The notes below the pieces were generated by a model that did no database searches, was not told where the DNA came from, and worked only from the letters and a program-made list of their open reading frames with translations. A stretch of DNA of 18,470 bases. It comes from CAYMCQ01 sp964389025. Lineage in GTDB: Bacteria > Verrucomicrobiota > Verrucomicrobiia > Limisphaerales > CAYMCQ01. Positions within the stretch are counted from its first letter, which is position 1, and each line of letters begins with the position of its first letter. The translations under genes and the position numbers were made by a program. Location: the NCBI GenBank assembly GCA_964389025.1, contig CAYMCQ010000081.1:1-18470 (forward strand). The letters run 5' to 3'. Below are positions 13,865 through 18,470 of the stretch, piece after piece.

Positions 13865-14698
13865 ATGACGGACCAGATCCAAGACGTCAGTGTGTGGAAA
13901 GACAAAATCGTCAGTTACGTCGTTGACCACAGTGGCCAACTGATCGGCGCGGTGATCATTTTTGTCGCCGGCCTTCTTGTTGCGCGATGGATTGGGCGGC
14001 TGATGATGCGCTGGTTGAGCCGCAAGGAGTTGGGGCTGGAACCGCCGGTGCGGACGCTAATCACGCGGGTAGTGCGTCTGGTGGTTGTGCTTTTTGCGAT
14101 GGTCATTGCGCTCGGCACATTGAATGTGGACATCGCGCCGCTGGTTGCGGTCATCGGCGTGGGCGGCATCGGCATCGGGCTGGCGATGCAGGGCATCCTG
14201 TCGAATCTCATGGCCGGACTGACGATCATTTTCACCAAGCCGTTCCGCGTCGGCCAATACATCGAACTGCTCGGCGTGGAAGGACAGGTGACTTCGATTG
14301 AATTGTTCACGACGACGCTGATTCATTCCGACCAGTCGCGCGTGGTGATCCCGAACCGGAAAATCGTCGGGGAAATTTTGCACAACTACGGGAACATCCG
14401 GCAGCTCGACTTGAGCGTGGGCGTGGCTTACGGCACGAATCTGCCGGCAGCGATGGACATGGTGCGCGGCATCTTGCAAAAGAATCCGCTGGTGCTGAAG
14501 GAACCGGCGCCGGCGTTGGGAGTGACATCCTTGGCCGATTCTTCAATCGTGATTTCCGTCAAACCATGGGTCAACGTGCCGGATTACGGCGCGGCGAGAG
14601 TCGAAATTTACCAGGCCATCGTCGAGCAATTCCGCGCGGGCAAAATCGAAATTCCGTTTCCGCAGCGCGAAGTGCGGTTGTTCAACGCGACGGAATGA
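13865..14698 (+). CDS. mscS: Small-conductance mechanosensitive channel, MscS family
   Basis: The product is 277 residues from ATG 13865, close to the 286 of E. coli MscS. There are three membrane segments: QLIGAVIIFVAGLLVARWI (about 25-43), VVRLVVVLFAMVIALGTL (about 69-86), and the glycine-rich pore helix VIGVGGIGIGLAMQGILSNL (about 96-115), followed by MAGLTIIFTKPFRVGQYIEL and the beta domain (GQVTSIELFTT, then VVIPNRKIVGEILHNY). The pore helix and the PNRK...NY motif are the family hallmarks. The protein opens on membrane tension to release solutes in hypo-osmotic shock. It is downstream of glcF, separated by an inverted-repeat element, and probably has its own promoter in the AT-rich stretch before 13865. 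Confidence 0.95.
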   Translation: MTDQIQDVSVWKDKIVSYVVDHSGQLIGAVIIFVAGLLVARWIGRLMMRWLSRKELGLEPPVRTLITRVVRLVVVLFAMVIALGTLNVDIAPLVAVIGVGGIGIGLAMQGILSNLMAGLTIIFTKPFRVGQYIELLGVEGQVTSIELFTTTLIHSDQSRVVIPNRKIVGEILHNYGNIRQLDLSVGVAYGTNLPAAMDMVRGILQKNPLVLKEPAPALGVTSLADSSIVISVKPWVNVPDYGAARVEIYQAIVEQFRAGKIEIPFPQREVRLFNATE

Positions 14699-14712
14699 TT
14701 TTTTGATAAGGA

Positions 14713-14755
14713 AACCAGGAGAGCAGGAATTCTTGTTCAGAATTCTTTCCTGGCT
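14713..14755. terminator. Likely bidirectional terminator hairpin
   Basis: An imperfect inverted repeat (CCAGGA ... GAATTC, 7-nt loop, GAATTC ... TCCTGG) sits between the convergent mscS gene and the gene ending at 14778. No strong T-run is seen, so the termination role is inferred from position and the stem. Confidence 0.45.
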
Positions 14756-14777
14756 TCTTGGCCTCCTAATAAAATCT

Positions 14778-15887
14778 TCAGGACTTCAACAGATGTAGCA
14801 AGTGATGCAGGAACGCGACGTTGTCGCACTGGACGTATTGCATCTCGCCGCCCATGCGGGAAAAACTTTTGCAGAAGCGCAGGTAGTAGGCGGGATTGTC
14901 CTTGGGAGGTTCGCCGTTGCTCCAGTCCCAATTGCCGCCGTCCTGAATGTCCACGACAAACATCGTGTGGTTACGGACGATTTTTCTTCCGGCCTGCAAC
15001 CGCAGATTGTTCACGCAACTCAGGCTCTTCTCGAAAACTTGCGGTGCCATGATTGCCGAGCCGACGGAGAGAACCACACCTCCGTCCAGATTTTCAATCG
15101 AGCCGCCGAGCAGACGAAAATCCAAACCTGCCGCGCGGCCGATCGCCGCACCGCTGAACATCGGGTGGTTCGAAATGATGTCGTAGCCAATGCCGGGATG
15201 GACGGTGAACGGCACGCCGCGTCGGAACGCCGCCGCGATGATTGAGGAATCTTTCCATGGATGTTTTACTTCCAGGCGGCCCCCGAAGATTCTATGGGCC
15301 GTCAGCGTCTGCAACAGTTCTGCGCGGGCAGGCGACAACCAATGCGTCGGCTCTCCGCGCAAAGAATCTTCGAGCATCGTCGCATCCGTAAGCTCCACGC
15401 CGTCCTCGACGATCAGGCGTCCGAGGCTGCGCCCGAAACCTTCGTTACGAACCGCGCCGGCGAGAATCGCGAGATGAATGTTGCGCCCGGTTTCGAGCCA
15501 CGTTCCGAACGAGCCGGTTGCAACATTTTTTTTCACGCTTTCTTCCGTGCGGCCAAGAAACGAAAGCTCCCAATCGTGAATGATGCCCGCACCATTCGTG
15601 GCCAGATGCGTGAGCCAGCCGCGTTCGAGCAGTTCGATGACGATTTTTTGCGCGCCGTTTTTGATGAGGTGCGCGCCGTAGAACAGGATGACGCTGGAAT
15701 TTTTTTTGCGCGCGGCGGAAATCTTTTCCACGCTATCTCCGAGCAGCTTCGCCAGTTCCGGCGACAAAGGCGCGGGCTGTTTTTCAGGATCAACGAGAAG
15801 GTTTTCAATCCGGCTCAAGCTTTGTCGCTCGGCCAGCGGATAGACCTTGACTCGTCTCAAATCCAAAGGTGTTGGTGCGTCATTCAT
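14778..15887 (-). CDS. Deoxyhypusine synthase-like protein of unknown function
   Basis: The product is 369 residues from ATG 15887 (MNDAPTPLDLRRVKVYPLAE); a GTG at 15953 is in frame but would run towards the divergent gene. The order of features is that of the deoxyhypusine synthase fold: VILFYGAHLIKNGAQKIVIE, LLERGWLTHLATNGAGIIHD, WELSFLGRTEESVKKN, GVPFTVHPGIGYDIISNHPM, LLGGSIENLDGGVVLSVGSA and a C-terminal MQYVQCDNVAFLHHLLHLL. NAD is the expected cofactor of that fold. The W-G-K-I segment holding the catalytic lysine of true deoxyhypusine synthases is not seen before the last motif, and bacteria lack the usual eIF5A substrate, so the reaction is probably different. It diverges from nagA, with 93 bp between starts, and converges with mscS. 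Confidence 0.65.
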   Translation of the reverse strand: MNDAPTPLDLRRVKVYPLAERQSLSRIENLLVDPEKQPAPLSPELAKLLGDSVEKISAARKKNSSVILFYGAHLIKNGAQKIVIELLERGWLTHLATNGAGIIHDWELSFLGRTEESVKKNVATGSFGTWLETGRNIHLAILAGAVRNEGFGRSLGRLIVEDGVELTDATMLEDSLRGEPTHWLSPARAELLQTLTAHRIFGGRLEVKHPWKDSSIIAAAFRRGVPFTVHPGIGYDIISNHPMFSGAAIGRAAGLDFRLLGGSIENLDGGVVLSVGSAIMAPQVFEKSLSCVNNLRLQAGRKIVRNHTMFVVDIQDGGNWDWSNGEPPKDNPAYYLRFCKSFSRMGGEMQYVQCDNVAFLHHLLHLLKS

Positions 15888-15980
15888 CGCGCCGATGACT
15901 TTAATCAGGATTCGTCCAGCTTGCCACGCTGAAAAAACCTTTTGCCTTTTCACGCGGCTTGGGACAAAAACTTCCCTTCA

Positions 15981-17105
15981 ATGACACAATCCGGCGAAAT
16001 CTGCGCGCGGCATTTTCAAACAAAACAACCTGTTCGCGTTCGTTTTGAAAATGGAATCGTGACTGGCGTTGAGCCGGTTTCGGCGCTGAAGGAAGAAGTT
16101 TGGATCGCGCCGTCATTGTTTGACGTTCAGGTCAACGGCTACGGCGGCGTGGATTTTCAGCGCGACGGCTTGACGGTCGAGGATTTGCTTTCAGCAGCGA
16201 GACAACTTCGCGCGGCGGGATGCGCGAGATTTTTGCTGACGCTCATCACCGACGAATGGCCGAAGCTGACAGCGCGGCTCAAACATCTGCGAAGTCTGCG
16301 CGCGGAATCTGATGAATTGAAACGCGCCATCGCAGGCTGGCACATCGAAGGGCCGTTTCTTTCGCACGAGCCTGGTTTTCACGGCGCGCACAATCCAGCC
16401 GTGATGCTCGATCCAACTCCGGCGCACATTTCTGAACTGCGAAATGTCACGGGCGACGATCCTGTTTTGCTCACTCTCGCTCCCGAACGCCAGGGCGCGC
16501 TGGAGGCGATTCAATTAGCCGTCTCGCGCGGCATGAAAGTCAGCCTCGGCCACACGAACGCATCGGCGGAAATTTTGCGCGACGCGGTGAAGGCGGGCGC
16601 GACGATGTTCACGCATCTTGCGAACGCCTGTCCGCGCGAGCTGGACCGCCACGACAATATTCTCTGGCGTGTGTTTGAAACGCGGGGACTGACGGTTGGT
16701 TTGATTCCAGATCGAATTCATGTTTCGCCGGCGTTGTTCCGGCTGATTCACCGTTTGCAAGATTCGGATTCGATTTACTACACGACCGACGCGATGTCAG
16801 CCGCGGGCGCGCCGCCGGGAAAATATTCGATTGGCAAAATGGAAATGGAAGTCGGCGCGGATCAAATCGTCCGGCAGCCGGGCAAAACCAACTTCGCAGG
16901 CTCGGCGTTGCGGCCGATTGACGGAATTCTCCGCGCGGCGCAGATGCTGAATTGTCCGTGGCAGGAAGTCTGGCCGCGGTTTTCAGGGATTCCGGCGAGG
17001 GTGATGGGACTGCGGAGCGAATTAAAGGTGGGCGAACCGGCAGATTTTTGTCTCTTGAAAGTCAGCGGCGCGAATCAATTGGAGAGTTTTCAAGCGCCGG
17101 ATTGA
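15981..17105 (+). CDS. nagA: N-acetylglucosamine-6-phosphate deacetylase (NagA family)
   Basis: The product is 374 residues from ATG 15981, close to the 382 of E. coli NagA. It is an amidohydrolase with FDVQVNGYGGVDF at the start of the barrel (about 47), HIEGPFLSHEPGFHGAH with metal ligand Glu123, LGHTNASAE (His191), THLANA (His212), GLIPDRIHVSPALF (His247) and YYTTDAMSAAGAPPG with catalytic Asp270, then NFAGSALRPIDGILRAA. It removes acetate from GlcNAc-6-phosphate in cell-wall recycling and amino-sugar use in the cytoplasm. The segment after the second His differs from the usual form: NACPRELDRHDN in place of the NAM...REPG loop, so it is a divergent member and the exact sugar phosphate may differ. 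No nagB is visible next to it. Confidence 0.9.
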   Translation: MTQSGEICARHFQTKQPVRVRFENGIVTGVEPVSALKEEVWIAPSLFDVQVNGYGGVDFQRDGLTVEDLLSAARQLRAAGCARFLLTLITDEWPKLTARLKHLRSLRAESDELKRAIAGWHIEGPFLSHEPGFHGAHNPAVMLDPTPAHISELRNVTGDDPVLLTLAPERQGALEAIQLAVSRGMKVSLGHTNASAEILRDAVKAGATMFTHLANACPRELDRHDNILWRVFETRGLTVGLIPDRIHVSPALFRLIHRLQDSDSIYYTTDAMSAAGAPPGKYSIGKMEMEVGADQIVRQPGKTNFAGSALRPIDGILRAAQMLNCPWQEVWPRFSGIPARVMGLRSELKVGEPADFCLLKVSGANQLESFQAPD

Positions 17106-17113
17106 ATGGTTTT

Positions 17114-17131
17114 CTTCGGGAGCGCCCGAGG
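17114..17131 (+). terminator. Short hairpin after nagA
   Basis: CTTCGGG, a 4-nt loop AGCG and CCCGAGG pair, with one G-T pair, 8 bases after the nagA stop. There is no T-run after it, so it is only a candidate. The rest of the gap up to 17359 holds no gene I can support. Confidence 0.35.
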
Positions 17132-17359
17132 GTGAGAATGAAATAGGAGAAATCAATCTCGCGCTCGTCCTGCAATTATTGTTTCAAGTGCGCTGGTGTA
17201 ACTTACCGCCGAGGAACGCGACCTTCTTCGCGCCGACATGCTTCGCGAGCGCTTGAAGCAGGTCAGCCGCCCGACAATCAAACTGCCGCCAAGCTCGGCG
17301 AATTGAACGCCGCTAACTTGTCACGGTGTGGCTTCGGCGAAGACAGAAGGAAACCTCGC

Positions 17360-17390
17360 AAAAAAAGAGCCGAATCAGTTTTTTGACTCT
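17360..17390 (-). terminator. Rho-independent terminator of the gene ending at 17375
   Basis: On the minus strand AGAGTC (17390-17385), a 13-nt loop and GGCTCT (17371-17366) form a short stem followed by a run of T (17365-17360). The stop codon of the gene lies in the loop. Confidence 0.5.
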
Positions 17391-18421
17391 GCAGATCTTA
17401 CCGGAACCTTTTGATGAAGTCGCTCCAACGGTTTGTCAAAGGCATCTTCTCTGTTAAGTTTTCCTGCCTCGATAGATTGAAGAATGTTTCTGTTCTGTTC
17501 ACATGCTCTGTTGAAAGTATCGAGCGTTTTCCTCGCAACGGTGCTCGTGTTTTTTGCCTGAACCAAGAGCCAGAGTATGGCGCTGGATAGATTCACGTCT
17601 TCATTACAAGCAATTTCACATAGCCGTTTTGCCAAAAAGTCGGGATCAGCTTTAGATTGTGAAAGCAAAAACTCGACAGCCAAACTGAATTCGGCGGCGG
17701 GAACTCGATGGTAAGGCCCCTTTATCCGCTTCAAAATCAACTGGGCAAACAATTCTGCCATGTCAGGCTCTTCATACAAAGGCCAGTTGCCGATCGAAGA
17801 TATAAGGCTTTTCACCGAGTCTTTCCCAACAGCGGCCATTCCCCTGTTGGCATACACTGTTCTGATAGAAAGAATATCTTTTACGATAGGTTTGGCTAAC
17901 GCCCGTTTTTCTGGCTGGCGGGCGGTGACTTCGCCCAACCAGGCCAAAATCTTGTCTGTTGCCTCGGTAGAGAAGGCAAGACCAGCGTGCCTCAAAGAAT
18001 ACTGGCTTTCGGCATCTTCCAAATGCTCCACCAGCAACCTTATCGCGGCCACTTGAACCGACGCGGTCATTTGAATCGACGATTCACGAGGCATCGTCCG
18101 AGAGAGGCTTATCACTTTCCCGATCGTTGCTGACTCCAAACGATTGGATTCCGTCGTGAGCAGCAGCATCGAATACAGCGCCTGTTCTTGAAACTCTTTT
18201 GAGTCCAGGTAGACAGAAAGTGAATTGGCCTCTTCAACGCCAAGCTTTTTCAGCATTGATAAATAATTAGACGGTGTCACTGACGCCACGGGGGCATTGG
18301 TTTTCCAAAATTGAACCAGATCGCTTTCATTCGTGACGCCAAACGCGAGTATGGGCGCAAAAATTACCACGAGCAATGCAGTCACAGTCGTCAATGGCTT
18401 GTAATCAGGTTCGTGGGGCAA
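17375..18421 (-). CDS. Exported mostly helical protein of unknown function
   Basis: The 348-residue product is not recognised. The N-terminus (LTTVTALLVVIFAPILAFG, about residues 10-28) is a signal peptide or anchor. The rest is predicted to be nearly all alpha-helical, with repeated short helices (VQVAAIRLLVEHLED, PDFLAKRLCEIACNEDVNLS, SAILWLLVQAKNTSTVARKT), which resembles a HEAT- or TPR-like solenoid without a clear consensus. The start is uncertain: TTG 18421 is the only start after an in-frame TGA at 18427, no Shine-Dalgarno is seen, and this codon lies exactly at the edge of a tandem repeat, so the original 5' end may have been lost. Its GC content is visibly lower than that of the neighbours. 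Confidence 0.7.
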   Translation of the reverse strand: MPHEPDYKPLTTVTALLVVIFAPILAFGVTNESDLVQFWKTNAPVASVTPSNYLSMLKKLGVEEANSLSVYLDSKEFQEQALYSMLLLTTESNRLESATIGKVISLSRTMPRESSIQMTASVQVAAIRLLVEHLEDAESQYSLRHAGLAFSTEATDKILAWLGEVTARQPEKRALAKPIVKDILSIRTVYANRGMAAVGKDSVKSLISSIGNWPLYEEPDMAELFAQLILKRIKGPYHRVPAAEFSLAVEFLLSQSKADPDFLAKRLCEIACNEDVNLSSAILWLLVQAKNTSTVARKTLDTFNRACEQNRNILQSIEAGKLNREDAFDKPLERLHQKVPVRSAESKN

Positions 18422-18469
18422 GTGTCATTAGTTGTTGGTCAGGGAAGTGTCAATAGTTCTAGGTCAGTC
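18420..18469. repeat. Two tandem 25-bp repeats at the right edge
   Basis: Units 18420-18444 and 18445-18469 match at 20 of 25 positions, sharing AAGTGTCA, TAGTT and GGTCAG. There is no spacer between them, so this is a tandem repeat and not a CRISPR array. It may continue beyond the window. Confidence 0.6.
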
Positions 18470-18470
18470 T

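Noticed and set aside
18420..18469. Start of a CRISPR array
   Set aside because: The two 25-bp units are directly adjacent with no spacers, differ at 5 positions, and no cas gene is near.

Overview
The window looks like a chromosomal piece of a Verrucomicrobia-type bacterium, probably from the Pedosphaera/Limisphaerales side. The reasons are two type IV pseudopilin-like genes carrying the FTLIELLVVIAIIAILA helix with H-x9-DG-like tails, large secreted carbohydrate-active or phosphoesterase proteins, moderately high GC, and almost no Shine-Dalgarno sequences before the genes. The assignment rests on gene content only; no rRNA or tRNA gene is visible.

Left part (1-9750). A lipoprotein esterase (316-1512, +) faces a block of minus-strand genes. 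Two pseudopilin genes each begin a two-gene unit. One is a pseudopilin followed by a small membrane-anchored protein of unknown function (3062 to 1561). The other is a pseudopilin followed by a 946-residue secreted TIM-barrel glycosidase-like protein (6878 to 3167). Upstream comes a beta-propeller plus phosphoesterase protein (9630 to 7045). Each pseudopilin is preceded by the same promoter-like element: TTGTCY, a 17-bp spacer starting GCCGGAAGCA, and a TAAT-type -10 box. A third copy lies at 120-148 and points off the left edge, where the start of a third such gene may lie. This shared promoter is one of the two most interesting features of the window.

Middle part (9750-13860). A CurA-like NADP-dependent oxidoreductase is followed by an accessory patch: an IS630-family transposase remnant with an internal in-frame deletion, the C-terminal end of an unrecognised gene, a 43-codon broken copy of the start of glcF, a DUF433/DUF5615 toxin-antitoxin-like pair, and then the intact glcF (glycolate oxidase iron-sulfur subunit). 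The toxin-antitoxin pair is thus enclosed between two about 91% identical copies of the glcF 5' end, and the intact glcF now starts inside the toxin stop codon. glcF also carries an in-frame palindromic repeat, and an inverted-repeat element follows it.

Right part (13860-18470). An MscS-type channel is convergent with a deoxyhypusine-synthase-like protein. That gene diverges from a nagA-type N-acetylglucosamine-6-phosphate deacetylase. The window ends with a lower-GC gene for a helical exported protein of unknown function, whose start abuts two tandem 25-bp repeats at the edge.

The window reads as ordinary metabolic and cell-surface genes plus one recombination hot spot between the oxidoreductase and glcF.
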